A DNA stretch of 64,000 nt from Pseudonocardia xinjiangensis (GCF_012911925.1 NZ_JAAXKY010000008.1:27249-91248), one strand, 5' to 3'; numbered from the stretch's first letter, positions 8,153-17,322 are shown. Program-made: numbers and translations. Notes: generated by a model from the letters alone, not told the origin.

Positions 8153-9067
8153 ATGTCCATCGGAGAGGTAAGGCCGTTTCGCCGCACCGATCGCGACCAG
8201 CTGACCGCCCTGGTGAACGCGCACGTCCAAGCGGTCATACCGGGAATGTCTGTCTCGGTCAATGCCGTCCTGAGCCAGCTGGAGCGCGAGCCCGGAGAGT
8301 TCATCGTCGACCCATGGGTCAGCGAACGCGCCACCCTCGTCGTCGAGCAACGAGGACGCGTATCTGCTGCCGCTCACATTGTCCGCTACGGCAGCGGATC
8401 CGATGTGGGTCCAGCACTACGCGGGACGGGCGAGATCCAGTGGTTGATCTACTGGCCCGATGCGTCGTTCTGGCCGGACTCCTCGGCTGCCGGCGCGGCT
8501 GCTGCCCAGGCTGCTGTGGCGGTCCTGCGCCGATGGCAGGTAACCAAGATCGCCGCTGGCGGATCGCTGCCGGCGCCGGGTGTCTACGGCCTGCCCGAGC
8601 AGTGGCCGCATGTCCGCGAGGTCCTCGAACGTGTCGGCTTCGTACGAGGGGACCGGACCGAGGTCGTCCTGCTGGCCGACGTCGAGTCCCTCCCGAGCTC
8701 GCCGGAACACCACCAAGGTCTCAACCTGGTGCGCACGCTGGGTGTGTCCGGTACGCGATTCACCGCCTGCAGGGACAGAATTGAGGTCGGATACATCGAG
8801 ATCGACACCGGAATCTGCGGCGCCGGCCGCGTGTCGAGTCATGAGGGGTGGGCCGATGTCGGCAACCTTCATGTAGATGAAGCGCACCGACGCCGCGGTG
8901 TCGGTACCTGGCTGGTCGCTCAGGCCGCTGATTGGCTCCGCTTGGCCCGGGTTGATCGGCTGCTCGACTACGCGACAACGCAGGAAATGGCCCGGCTGGC
9001 GTTCCTCGAACGGTCGGGGTTCAGCCGTCTTACCGAGACAACCCGAGAGTGGCGGCTCGACATCTGA
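8153..9067 (+). CDS. Two-domain GNAT N-acetyltransferase
   Basis: The protein has 304 residues and two GNAT-like halves. The N-terminal half starts IGEVRPFRRTDRDQLTALVN and is degenerate. The C-terminal half has the acetyl-CoA loop VDEAHRRRGVGTWLVAQAADW at about residues 240-260 and ends with ARLAFLERSGF, the usual last strand and helix. It should transfer an acetyl group to a small-molecule or protein amine; the substrate is unknown. ATG 8153 is chosen because AGGAGA at 8141-8146 precedes it. An in-frame GTG at 8135 would place the ribosome site inside the gene. Confidence 0.88.
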   Translation: MSIGEVRPFRRTDRDQLTALVNAHVQAVIPGMSVSVNAVLSQLEREPGEFIVDPWVSERATLVVEQRGRVSAAAHIVRYGSGSDVGPALRGTGEIQWLIYWPDASFWPDSSAAGAAAAQAAVAVLRRWQVTKIAAGGSLPAPGVYGLPEQWPHVREVLERVGFVRGDRTEVVLLADVESLPSSPEHHQGLNLVRTLGVSGTRFTACRDRIEVGYIEIDTGICGAGRVSSHEGWADVGNLHVDEAHRRRGVGTWLVAQAADWLRLARVDRLLDYATTQEMARLAFLERSGFSRLTETTREWRLDI

Positions 9068-9154
9068 TCTGGGTCAAGCACTCCCCACTGCGTCATCATC
9101 GGACGCGTGACCCGGGACCTCGGCCACGGCGCGCCAGTCGTCTAGCCTGCGCGG

Positions 9155-9601
9155 GTGCGCGCCTCTCCAGGTCAGTGGATGGCGTTCGTCGCTACCGTCG
9201 TTGCGGTACTCCTCACTGCCTGCACCGTGCAGGGTTCCGACGTCGCACCAACTCCGCCACCTGAGGGACGAATCGCCAGTGCCACGATCGTGCCGGTGGA
9301 GCCGAGCGTGCAGGAGATCCCCGGGCAACCTCCCGACGTGCACTACGGGACGGTTGATGACGCCCAAATCGGCGTGACCTACGAGTACCACCTCTACGTC
9401 CACTGCGGGCTGCGGTACGCACGGTTCGCCAACAGATGGTGGGCAGCAAACCCGCCGGTGGATGAGACCTTCTCCGGGAACAGCATGAACTACCTCGACG
9501 GAGCAATGACCCTGGTCTCCGCCGATGCTGCTCGGTTCGAATGGACGGATGGACGCGTGGACTTCGTTCCGTCCTCACGGCCCCCCGCCCCTTGCGCCTA
9601 G
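9155..9601 (+). CDS. Putative lipoprotein
   Basis: This 148-residue protein has a hydrophobic N-terminal segment and a lipobox LTAC (WMAFVATVVAVLLTACTVQG), so Cys at about residue 24 would be lipidated and the mature protein anchored to the outer face of the membrane. The mature part has a conserved-looking YHLYVHCGLRYARFANRWW segment. No family was recognised with confidence; short actinobacterial lipoproteins of this sort are common. The start is GTG 9155 or ATG 9179. It follows the GNAT gene by 87 bases on the same strand. Confidence 0.72.
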   Translation: MRASPGQWMAFVATVVAVLLTACTVQGSDVAPTPPPEGRIASATIVPVEPSVQEIPGQPPDVHYGTVDDAQIGVTYEYHLYVHCGLRYARFANRWWAANPPVDETFSGNSMNYLDGAMTLVSADAARFEWTDGRVDFVPSSRPPAPCA

Positions 9602-9795
9602 CGAGACCTGAGGAACGACCTCCACGCCGGGAGCTGTGCGCCTTCCCCCCGATCTGGCATAGCCCGACCACGCGGTGGCCCGACGGCGGCCCTCGACGTC
9701 CCCGCCGCTACGGAGCCCAGCCTTGGTGGCCGGGAAGAGGCTCGCGCTCCAGCGCGGGTTTCACCTTGGCTCGTCGTGGTTGAGTCGTTGCTCAT
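9598..9795 (-). CDS. Possible 65-residue polar protein
   Basis: ATG 9795 (MSNDSTTTSQGETRAG) is preceded by GGAG and CAGG, and the frame runs 65 codons. The product is Arg-, Ser- and Pro-rich with no domain. It lies about 100 bases after the MFS gene on the same strand. It may be a genuine small tail gene, a remnant of a longer one, or chance. Confidence 0.25.
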   Translation of the reverse strand: MSNDSTTTSQGETRAGARASSRPPRLGSVAAGTSRAAVGPPRGRAMPDRGEGAQLPAWRSFLRSR

Positions 9796-9893
9796 CCTGC
9801 ACTCCATTTCATGGCGTATGAACGGGCTGCGCTGTGAGCTCTGGGGTCCTGGCGGAGCCTCGGAGCGAGAGCGGTGCCCCGGTGTGGGCGTTG

Positions 9894-11378
9894 TCAGCGA
9901 TTTCGTGAGCCGCCAGGCCGGACCTCTGTCCGCGGGACCGGGGACGTAGGGGTGGCGACTGTCCGTCGAAGGGTTTTGAGGAGCAGGACGGCCATCCCCC
10001 CAGCTACGAGGAAGGCCGCGGTGCCGATGCCGACGTAGGTGAGCACACCAACTGCGGAGCTCATGGAGGTGCCCGCGATGGTGACGTGCGTGGCGTCGAG
10101 GACGGCGGCACCGACGAAGTTGAAGACGACCGAGCCGATGGCGATCATGGTCATGACCAGGCTCGAGACCGCCGCGTCGCGGTCGAGCGAGACCAGGGTC
10201 GAGGCGAGGTTGAACCCGGAGGTGACCAGGGTGCCCGCGGTGAGGCTGAGTAGCAGCGAGCAGACCGCGGCGACGGGTAGCGAGGACACCCCGACGAAGA
10301 GCCCGAGGGTGCCGATGGTGCCGATGGCGACTCCGGCGGTCAGGGTGGCGGCCGCTCCGATGCGGTTGGTGAGGACCCCGGATACGACGCCGCCGAGCAC
10401 GATCCCGATCGGTGGCACGGCATGCAGGATGCTCAACGCCGCCGGGGCTGCGACGCCGTAGCCGAGTCCCTGGGCCGGTGAGACCTGCGTGATGAGGCTG
10501 AACAGCTGCAGCATGCTCTGGTAGGCCCCGGTCCCGAACACCACGACGAGCAGCATGAGCACCAGGGGCCGGTTCAGCCCGTTGATGTCGATGATGGGGT
10601 CGGCTCGGCGTCGGGCGAGGACGTACCACCCGGCGAGGGCAACGAGCCCGGCCAGGGCCAGGGGTGCGGCGGCGAGCCAGCCGTTGGTGTTGCCGACGCT
10701 GATGTAGCCGACCACCATGGCCAGGCCGGCGCCGAGCAGGACCGCTCCGGCGACATCGACCCGGCCGGTCTTCGTGGGGGCTGTCTTCGGGAGCCGGAGG
10801 TGCACCAGGACCGCGGTCAGCACCGCGAACACGAACGACGTGATGAACACGACCTGGTAGCCGTACTGCTCGCCCAACGTGGCGAACAGGAAGGCGAACA
10901 CGATCCCTATCACGGCGTTGCCGCTGGTGACGACGCCGGTCACGACCATCCCGAGGCGCGGGGCGCACAGCTCGCGCACGATCCCGACGGTGAGGAACAG
11001 CGATGCGACCGCGGCGCCCTCCACGACTCGCCCGATGACGAACACCCAGAGGGTGGGCGCGGCCAGGCAGATCAGTGCTCCCGCTGCGGCCAGAACCAGC
11101 GAGAGGACCAGGATCTGTCGTCTCCCGTGCAGGGCCGCGAGTCGGCCCAGTAGCGGCGCCCACATCGCTCCGGCGAGCATGGCGCTGGCGTTGAGCCAGG
11201 CGGGTTGGCCCGCACCGAACTGCTCGAGCAGCTCGGGCAATACCAGCAACGGCGCGGTGATGACGGTGTCAACCACCACGTTGACCAGCAGCAGTATCGC
11301 GACATGCCCGATCAGCTCCGGGGTCCACCCCGTGTGTCTTTCGATGGGGGTGCTCGCCGGCGCATGTCCAGCGTCCAT
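9894..11378 (-). CDS. MFS multidrug exporter (DHA2-like)
   Basis: This integral membrane protein of 494 residues has about 14 predicted helices. Motif A is recognisable between helices 2 and 3 (GRLAALHGRRQILVLSL), and the antiporter-type segment GRVVEGAAVASLFLTVGIVRE fits motif C. Such proteins export drugs by proton exchange. ATG 11378 lies 5 bases after the stop of the hydroxylase gene, so it is the last gene of that unit. Its partners (an aromatic hydroxylase, an ABC exporter and TetR control) make it a likely resistance or product-export pump. Confidence 0.88.
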   Translation of the reverse strand: MDAGHAPASTPIERHTGWTPELIGHVAILLLVNVVVDTVITAPLLVLPELLEQFGAGQPAWLNASAMLAGAMWAPLLGRLAALHGRRQILVLSLVLAAAGALICLAAPTLWVFVIGRVVEGAAVASLFLTVGIVRELCAPRLGMVVTGVVTSGNAVIGIVFAFLFATLGEQYGYQVVFITSFVFAVLTAVLVHLRLPKTAPTKTGRVDVAGAVLLGAGLAMVVGYISVGNTNGWLAAAPLALAGLVALAGWYVLARRRADPIIDINGLNRPLVLMLLVVVFGTGAYQSMLQLFSLITQVSPAQGLGYGVAAPAALSILHAVPPIGIVLGGVVSGVLTNRIGAAATLTAGVAIGTIGTLGLFVGVSSLPVAAVCSLLLSLTAGTLVTSGFNLASTLVSLDRDAAVSSLVMTMIAIGSVVFNFVGAAVLDATHVTIAGTSMSSAVGVLTYVGIGTAAFLVAGGMAVLLLKTLRRTVATPTSPVPRTEVRPGGSRNR

Positions 11379-11383
11379 CGTGA

Positions 11384-12961
11384 TCAGGCTCCGACGAGAT
11401 CGGTCGCCCACGAGGCCGGGAGCTCCGCTGGGCCGAACCAGCGCGCGAGAGCCGATCGGAGACCGTCGGCGTCGATTCCGGCCCAGGCGACGTAGCCATC
11501 GGGACGGATGAGCAGAGCAGCCGGCGCACCAGTCGTCGCAGCGGCCGCGCGGACGTACTTGACCCGGTCGGTCCAGTGTGAGGTGGCGGCGGCGAGCTCA
11601 CCGCCTTCGCTGAGGTCGAGCAGCACGGCGCGGCCGTCGCGCTGGAACTCGGCAATACGGTGCCGTCGGCCGTCGGCGGTGCAGAGGTCGAGATTCGGGG
11701 CGAACCGGCCCGTCGGGCCCGCGGGATCCTCGTCCCCCATGTCGAGCCGCACGTCGCTGCCGGCCATCAGGTCGGCGACGAGTTGGACGTTCTCGACCCG
11801 ATCGAGCATCTCCCCGAACAACTCGCGGAGGGCCGTGGTCGGACCTCCCGGCGCCATCAGGGCGGTCTGGGCCTGGGTCTGCATGAACACCCTGCGCCCG
11901 ATCGCGAGCCGCTCGGACTCGTACGTGTCGAGCAGACCCGGCGACGCCCATCCCTGGACGTCGGCGGCGAGCTTCCACGCCAGGTTGGCCGCGTCCTGCA
12001 GGCCCAGGTTGAGCCCGGGACCACCGGAGGCGGAGTGGACGTGGGCGGCATCGCCTGCGAGGAAGACCCGGCCGGCGCGGTAGCGCTCGGCGATACGGGT
12101 ATTGCACCCCGACAACCGGCGGAGCAGGCCCGGTTCGTCACCGGAGGCCGGTGCGAGCGACGGCCGCACGCCGAGGATCCTCTCGACGCTGTCCTCCATC
12201 TCGGTCATGGTCATCGGGGCGCCAGACCCGGGGGAGTCGCCTGCCGGCTCGTCCTCCCATTCCGTGGTGGTCAGATGAGGCCGCTGCGGGTCGAACGGCG
12301 CCAGCGTGAACACTCCGCGCTCGGTGCGGTGGAACTGCGGGGAGATCTCACCCAGCCCAGCGACCACGAGCCGGCCCGCAGCGGTGAACCGGAAGGTGTC
12401 ACTTGGGGCGATGATGGCCGACCGGCTGACGATGTGGTCGTCGGTGATCCCGGGGAAGGCGACGCCCATCTGCTTGCGCACGACACTGCGCGCACCGTCG
12501 CAACCGACGAGGTACCGCGCCGAGATCGTGCTCGTCCCAGCCTGATCGCGGACCTCGACGTCGACCTGCGCGGCGTCCTGGGCGAACGACCGGACCTCAC
12601 AGCCTCGTCGGATCTCCACCCCCAGCTCGGTCGCCCGCTCCGTGAGGACCCTCTCGAACTTCCGCTGGTAGCAGGGGAGCAGGTACATCGGGTTGTCATC
12701 TCCGAGGACCCGCAGCCGGAGGGGCAGGGCTCCGAAGAAGAAGCCGGGGGCCGGGATGGGCAACCCACGACCGCCGCAGCGCTCGAACAGACCGCGGTGG
12801 TCGAGCAACCGCACGACCTGCCCGGTCAGACCGTGGGCCTTGTCCGTGATGACCGGCTCGGTCAGACGTTCCAGGACCAGGGGGCGCGCGCCCGCGAGCC
12901 GCAGCTCGCAGGCGAGAAAGAGGCCGACAGGGCCGGACCCCACGACGACGACGTCATACAT
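11384..12961 (-). CDS. FAD-dependent aromatic hydroxylase
   Basis: The protein has 525 residues. It has the Rossmann motif GSGPVG (residues 8-13), the DG motif in [15 protein letters not shown] (about 152-165), and the ribityl-binding GD motif GRVFLAGDAAHVHSASGGPG (about 302-320). The C-terminal thioredoxin-like domain ends ALLIRPDGYVAWAGID. This is the class A flavoprotein monooxygenase layout used for polyketide or phenolic hydroxylation and for antibiotic inactivation (PgaE, Rox and related enzymes). NAD(P)H supplies electrons. It sits directly upstream of an MFS pump, which suggests detoxification or tailoring of an aromatic compound. Confidence 0.9.
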   Translation of the reverse strand: MYDVVVVGSGPVGLFLACELRLAGARPLVLERLTEPVITDKAHGLTGQVVRLLDHRGLFERCGGRGLPIPAPGFFFGALPLRLRVLGDDNPMYLLPCYQRKFERVLTERATELGVEIRRGCEVRSFAQDAAQVDVEVRDQAGTSTISARYLVGCDGARSVVRKQMGVAFPGITDDHIVSRSAIIAPSDTFRFTAAGRLVVAGLGEISPQFHRTERGVFTLAPFDPQRPHLTTTEWEDEPAGDSPGSGAPMTMTEMEDSVERILGVRPSLAPASGDEPGLLRRLSGCNTRIAERYRAGRVFLAGDAAHVHSASGGPGLNLGLQDAANLAWKLAADVQGWASPGLLDTYESERLAIGRRVFMQTQAQTALMAPGGPTTALRELFGEMLDRVENVQLVADLMAGSDVRLDMGDEDPAGPTGRFAPNLDLCTADGRRHRIAEFQRDGRAVLLDLSEGGELAAATSHWTDRVKYVRAAAATTGAPAALLIRPDGYVAWAGIDADGLRSALARWFGPAELPASWATDLVGA

Positions 12962-12990
12962 GGTTGGTTGTTCCTTCCGTGGGTGAATGG

Positions 12991-13290
12991 CGCCGCTGGG
13001 GCGGGGAGACGCAGCCCCGCGCCGAGCTGGCGGAACGCGTCGCGCAGGAGCGGGACGAGCGGGATTCCAGGTTCGCTTCTGGTCCAGAAGTCGAGGACGA
13101 ACAGCTGCGTGGTGAGGCCGGCATTCGCGACGAGGCCGGGGTAGGCGTCCCGAGCGGGATCGACACCGATGCGCTCAGCGATGGCCGAGGCAAGCTCCTC
13201 GGTCGCGGCCCTCGAGCCCCGAACGATCGCGGCCTGCAGCTCGAGCGCGCAGCACCGCACCCAGCGCCTCTCGGTCGTCGTCGGGACGAC
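12991..13290 (-). pseudogene. TetR-type regulator, C-terminal remnant
   Basis: The frame covering 13290-12991 reads LELQAAIVRGSRAATEELAS, then AIAERIGVDPARDAYPGLVA and NAGLTTQLFVLDFWTR, and ends LLRDAFRQLGAGLRLP, which is the C-terminal domain of a TetR regulator. There is no DNA-binding domain and no start: upstream the frame dissolves into low-complexity TTPTPTTARTATT and meets a stop at 13363-13365. Downstream it has lost its own stop and runs into the hydroxylase gene. It lies between that gene and the ABC permease. It is a broken regulator, presumably the former controller of the hydroxylase and MFS genes. Confidence 0.7.
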
Positions 13291-13392
13291 CGTGGTGAGG
13301 CTGCGGCTTGACCGTGCCTTCGTCGTCGCCGTTCTCGCCGTCGTCGGCGTCGGCGTTGTCAGTCATGAGGAGGTCCTTCCTGGAGGGTGGAC

Positions 13393-14151
13393 TCAGACGT
13401 CGCGCGTCCGGAGCGCGACGTGGGCAGCGGCCACGGCGGCCACGGCGGCCACGGTCAGGAGTCCAGATCCGAGCCCGGGGGCGAGCGCGCCGTCCACGGG
13501 TACGACGGTGTAGGCGGCCTGCCCGGCGGTGGTCGGCCAGTAGCGGGCGAAGGCGTCGCCGAGGGCCCCGGGCAGAGCTGGAGCGATGGCGGGCACCAGG
13601 AGCAGGACACCGACGAGCACGGCGAGGCTGCCGGTGCTCGAGCGGGTCAGGGTTCCGACGGCGAGGCCGATGAGGGCAACGAGGGTCAGGTAGAGCGTGG
13701 CGGCGACGAGCGCACCCGCGACGCCGGGGTCGCCGGTGCCGGCGACGGGCAGTCCCGCGCCACCGAGCAGGAGCTGCACCGCGGTGAAGCTGAGCAGCGT
13801 CGTGGCGAGGCCAGTGGCGAGCGCAACGGCGGCGACCACCGTGGTCTTCGCCGCGAGCAGCCGGGAACGGGACGGCGTAGTCGTGAGGCTGGTGCCGATC
13901 ATCCCGGTGCCGTACTCGGCGGTGACGGCGAGCGCGCCGAGCATGCCGATGACCAGCTGCGCGAACAGGAAACCCTTCAGGCTGGCCGCGGTCGGGTCCC
14001 AGCCGTCGGGCAGCCCGGACTGTGCCGCGGCGAGCAGGTCAGACGCACCGAGCACGCTGAGCGCGACACCGGCGGCGACGGTGCTCAGGGCGGCGATCCA
14101 GGTGCTGCGGACGCTGCGGAGCTTGGTCCATTCGGAGCGCAGAAGGTTCAT
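13393..14151 (-). CDS. ABC-2 type exporter permease
   Basis: The 252-residue membrane protein starts MNLLRSEWTKLRSVRSTWIA, the typical N-terminus of actinobacterial ABC-2 permeases, and has six hydrophobic helices. The second loop has EYGTGMIGTSLTTTPSRSRLLAAK, a family signature. It overlaps the ATPase gene by 4 bases (ATGA at 14148-14151). Together they form an exporter for a drug or lipid-like molecule. The last helices run up to the C-terminal HVALRTRDV. Confidence 0.9.
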   Translation of the reverse strand: MNLLRSEWTKLRSVRSTWIAALSTVAAGVALSVLGASDLLAAAQSGLPDGWDPTAASLKGFLFAQLVIGMLGALAVTAEYGTGMIGTSLTTTPSRSRLLAAKTTVVAAVALATGLATTLLSFTAVQLLLGGAGLPVAGTGDPGVAGALVAATLYLTLVALIGLAVGTLTRSSTGSLAVLVGVLLLVPAIAPALPGALGDAFARYWPTTAGQAAYTVVPVDGALAPGLGSGLLTVAAVAAVAAAHVALRTRDV

Positions 14152-15092
14152 GCCGCCCGGCTTTCATGGTCGGTGACGTCGTGGGTAAGTCGGAGGAAGA
14201 CGTCCTCGAGCGACTCGCGAACGCGGCCGAGCTCGTCAAGGGCGATCCCCTCGGCCGCGGCGACCCGGCCGACCTCGGTGGTGTCGGCTCCGGTGACACG
14301 CAGGCCGTGCCCAGCGGATTCGAACGCGATGCGCGCTCGACCCAGTGCCCGCGCGAGGCCGTCGAGGTCCGGGGCGCTGACCATGACCGCCTGAGCCGTG
14401 TGGGTTTGTACGAACTCGGCGAGGGAGGATTCGGCGACGAGACGGCCCCGGTCGATGACGACGAGATCGTCCGCGGTCAGCTCCATCTCCGACATCAGGT
14501 GACTGGAGAACAGGATGGTGCGGCCCTCGGCGGCGAGGTTCCGCATCAGGGAGCGCATCCAGCGGATGCCCTCGGGGTCCAGGCCGTTGAGCGGCTCATC
14601 GAGCACCAGGACCCCGGGGTCTCCGAGCAGGGCCGTCGCGATGCCCAGACGCTGGTGCATCCCGAGGGAGAACTCTCCCGCACGGCGGCGGCCCGCGTCG
14701 GTCAGCCCGACAAGATCCAGCACCTGTTCGACGCGTCGCCTGCCCAGCCCCGCGGCCTGGGCGAAGACGAGCAGGTGGTCGAACGCAGAGCGGTGCGGAT
14801 GGACCGCGCGGGCGTCGAGGAGGGCGCCGACGGTCCGTGCAGGGTCGGGGAGGTCGGCGATGTGCTGCCCGCCGATCGTGATCGCGCCCTGCGTCGGCCT
14901 GGTCAGCCCTAGGAGCATCCGCAGCGTCGTGCTCTTGCCGGCTCCGTTGGGGCCGAGGAAGCCGGTGACGGCACCCGGCCGCACGGTGAACGACAGCCGG
15001 TCGACCACGACCGTGTTGCCGTACCACTTCGTCAGGGCGCGCGCATGAACGCCGGGGGGAGAGGTCGTCGGATCCGCCAGTAGCACGCTCAT
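14148..15092 (-). CDS. ABC exporter ATP-binding protein (DrrA-like)
   Basis: The protein has 314 residues. Walker A is GPNGAGKS (about residues 45-52), the signature is EFSLGMHQRLGIA, Walker B is VLVLDEPLNGLDPEG, and the switch His is in LFSSHLMSEME. The C-terminal 90 residues resemble the regulatory tail of DrrA-type drug exporters. It powers the ABC-2 permease encoded next (4-base overlap). The operator palindrome lies directly upstream of its ATG, so it is the first gene of the TetR-controlled unit running to about 9.9 kb. Confidence 0.92.
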   Translation of the reverse strand: MSVLLADPTTSPPGVHARALTKWYGNTVVVDRLSFTVRPGAVTGFLGPNGAGKSTTLRMLLGLTRPTQGAITIGGQHIADLPDPARTVGALLDARAVHPHRSAFDHLLVFAQAAGLGRRRVEQVLDLVGLTDAGRRRAGEFSLGMHQRLGIATALLGDPGVLVLDEPLNGLDPEGIRWMRSLMRNLAAEGRTILFSSHLMSEMELTADDLVVIDRGRLVAESSLAEFVQTHTAQAVMVSAPDLDGLARALGRARIAFESAGHGLRVTGADTTEVGRVAAAEGIALDELGRVRESLEDVFLRLTHDVTDHESRAA

Positions 15093-15095
15093 AAA

Positions 15096-15115
15096 ACTAC
15101 ACGGTGCAGTGTAGT
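15096..15115. promoter_or_regulatory. 20-bp TetR operator in divergent promoter
   Basis: ACTACAC (15096-15102), a 6-base spacer, then GTGTAGT (15109-15115) form a perfect 7-bp inverted repeat in the 47 bases between the divergent ABC ATPase and TetR genes. Position and symmetry make it the likely binding site of the TetR protein at 15140, repressing both directions. Confidence 0.75.
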
Positions 15116-15139
15116 AACGCCTGAGATTATGCTGAGGTC

Positions 15140-15775
15140 ATGGCCGAGACGATGGAGGGGACGCAGGTGTCCCGGCGCCGGATGCGGTCCGAGCGCAAGC
15201 GAGCGGCCATCCTGGACGCGGCCGAGGCTCTGTTCGTTTCCGAGGGGTACGAACGCACGAGCGTCGACGCGATCGCGGCCCGTGCGGTGGTATCCAAGCG
15301 GACGGTCTACGACTATTTCGAGGACAAGCAGGGGCTCTTCCTGCGCGTGCTCGAGCGGGTCGACGACGCGCTGGTGGCAGCCGTGCGGGAGGCGATAGAG
15401 CAGGAGATCACCGAGGGCCGTGATCTGCGGGAGGCGCTGACGGCCTTCGCATCACACGTGGCGACGGAGACGTTTCCTTCGTCGACCTACGTGACGTTTC
15501 GCCGATTGGGTTCCCCACGCGGCGCGATCCCCCCGTCGGCGGAGCACGTGCGTGACCGACCCGAGCGGCTGCTCGAGGAGCGTTTCGCACGACTCGCCGC
15601 CAGCGGGCAGCTGAGGGTGCCCGACCCGCGACGGGCAGTGCAGCACTTCACCGCCCTGACCATTGCGCTCGCCCTGGACGCAACAGACGACGAACCGGCC
15701 GCCGCGGCAGGACAGGCGGAGATCGCCGCGATCATCAGCGACGGGGTGGACGCATTCCTGCGGGCCTACCGCTGA
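15140..15775 (+). CDS. TetR family regulator
   Basis: The protein has 211 residues. Residues 18-65 are a TetR DNA-binding domain: RAAILDAAEALFVSEGYERT, then SVDAIAARAVVSKRTVYDYF, then EDKQGLF. The C-terminal ligand domain ends AIISDGVDAFLRAYR. It is transcribed divergently from the ABC exporter unit, with a 20-bp palindrome in between, so it most likely represses that unit and itself until a substrate drug binds. ATG 15140 has GAGG at 15134-15137, two bases upstream, which is close; no better start is present. Confidence 0.9.
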   Translation: MAETMEGTQVSRRRMRSERKRAAILDAAEALFVSEGYERTSVDAIAARAVVSKRTVYDYFEDKQGLFLRVLERVDDALVAAVREAIEQEITEGRDLREALTAFASHVATETFPSSTYVTFRRLGSPRGAIPPSAEHVRDRPERLLEERFARLAASGQLRVPDPRRAVQHFTALTIALALDATDDEPAAAAGQAEIAAIISDGVDAFLRAYR

Positions 15776-15935
15776 CGGGACGACCCTGCCGGAACACGAA
15801 GAGGCAGTGCCGCTGGTTCACCGGCCCGCACGCCCGCCAGCGCTACCTACCAGGGGACCAGCCGTGCCCAAGCATCCGCGCGCGCAATCGCGCAGTGCGA
15901 CCCCCCGGCGACGGTTCGTGCCGTGCGACGCCTAC

Positions 15936-16192
15936 TCGTCCTGCGTCGGGGATGCCTTCGACAACGCGCTGGCCGAGTCGATGATCGGGCTGTTCAAGAC
16001 CGAGCTGATCAAGCCGGGCGGGCCCTGGAAGACCGTCGAGCAGGTCGAGATCGCCACCCTCGAGTACATCGACTGGTTCAACCACCGCCGACTATTCGAA
16101 ACCTGCGGCGACATCCCACCGGTCGAACTTGAGGCAGCGCGCACTACCGTCAACACGCCGCCTTCGCCGAGGCCGGCCATTCAACCCCGTAG
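15936..16192 (+). pseudogene. IS3-family transposase, 3' fragment
   Basis: The segment encodes GDAFDNALAESMIGLFKTEL, then IKPGGPWKTVEQVEIATLEY and IDWFNHRRLFETCGDIPP, the end of the IS3 orfB integrase core including the final Glu of the DDE triad. Near 16140 the frame shifts by one base; the other frame continues as HYRQHAAFAEAGHSTP to the TAG at 16190-16192. The upstream two thirds of the transposase are missing. This is a dead fragment. Confidence 0.85.
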
Positions 16193-16353
16193 GTCTCCCG
16201 ACAAGCCGGGGCGGTTCATCATCAGATCTGATCTGTACCTGATCCGTCTCATTGGGTTCTGATCCGCCCGGGGCGAGGGTAGGGGTAACCCCCGCCCCGA
16301 CTGGGTGGTCAGCGGGCCCGAGCGGGATCGGGAAACCACCAAGAATCATCTCC

Positions 16354-17301
16354 ATGAGCACGCAGACAATGTCCCGGTTCCGCCGGGCCGCCCTCGCCCT
16401 CGTCCTGCCCGTCGCCGTGGTGGGGGCGGTCGCCGCGTGCGGTGATTCGGCGGCGCCGAAAGCGGCGCCCGCGGCCGGCCCGGCCGCCTCGGCTTCCGAG
16501 GTCTCGACTGACGCAGCCGGCCCGGCAAACTCGGCCCCCGCGGCGGACCTGCACATGATCGCCCACGACGGGCACCGGCTCGCCTTCCACCTCACCCCCG
16601 GGCATTCTCCCACCCTCGTGCTGGACGCCGGCGGCGGCGAGGACTCCTCCTATTGGGATGCCCTGGTGGCTCAGCTGTGGCAGGCCACCGGGTCGCAGAT
16701 CATCACCTACGACCGGGCGGGTATGGGCGCCAGCGACGAGGTGAAGGGCCCCTGGGACGGCCGGGCCGCCGCCTCCGACCTGCAGGCCGGTCTGCGTGAG
16801 CTCGGCGTCACCCGGGACGTGGTCCTCGTGTCCCACTCGCAGGCGGGGGAGGTTGCCACCTACTTCGCCCGCGCAAACCCGGGCGTGCTCTCCGGGGCGG
16901 TGCTCGTCGACGCCAACCTGCCGCAGTTCTTCACCGATACGCAGATCCAACGCATCGTCGCGCTCACCGCGCCGCAGATCGAAGCGCTCATGAAGCAGCC
17001 ATCGACGAAGGAGAACCGTCAGCTCATCGGCACGGCCGAGGACTTCGGTCCCACGCACCAGGCGTACCACAAGGTCTCCTGGCCGGACAGCGTCCCAGTC
17101 ACCGTCATCGTGGCGGAGAAGACGCCCTTCGACGGATCCGCGCAGGACGCCCAGCGCTGGCGGGACGCGGCCGCCACGTTCGTGGCCGCCGGCCCCGGCC
17201 GGACACTCGTCACCGCCCAGGGAAGCTCGCACGACGTCCCCAAGGACAAGCCCGCCCTGGTGCTCAACGAAATCGAGCAGATGGCCGCCACCGCCAAGTG
17301 A
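16354..17301 (+). CDS. Lipoprotein alpha/beta hydrolase
   Basis: The protein has about 315 residues. The N-terminal hydrophobic stretch ends in a lipobox-like VAAC, so it is probably exported and lipid-anchored. After an Ala-rich linker comes an alpha/beta hydrolase: TLVLDAGGGEDSSYWDALVA, ITYDRAGMGASD, and the nucleophile elbow LVSHSQAGE, where Ser lies in S-H-S-Q-A, a relaxed GxSxG. A late SSHDVP supplies the likely catalytic His. Substrate unknown. Start ATG 16354 (MSTQTMSRFRR) or 16369; the longer in-frame extension lacks coding character. It stands alone between IS debris and a decayed reductase. Confidence 0.82.
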   Translation: MSTQTMSRFRRAALALVLPVAVVGAVAACGDSAAPKAAPAAGPAASASEVSTDAAGPANSAPAADLHMIAHDGHRLAFHLTPGHSPTLVLDAGGGEDSSYWDALVAQLWQATGSQIITYDRAGMGASDEVKGPWDGRAAASDLQAGLRELGVTRDVVLVSHSQAGEVATYFARANPGVLSGAVLVDANLPQFFTDTQIQRIVALTAPQIEALMKQPSTKENRQLIGTAEDFGPTHQAYHKVSWPDSVPVTVIVAEKTPFDGSAQDAQRWRDAAATFVAAGPGRTLVTAQGSSHDVPKDKPALVLNEIEQMAATAK

Positions 17302-17322
17302 CGGCCATCGTGCCGGCGGGAG

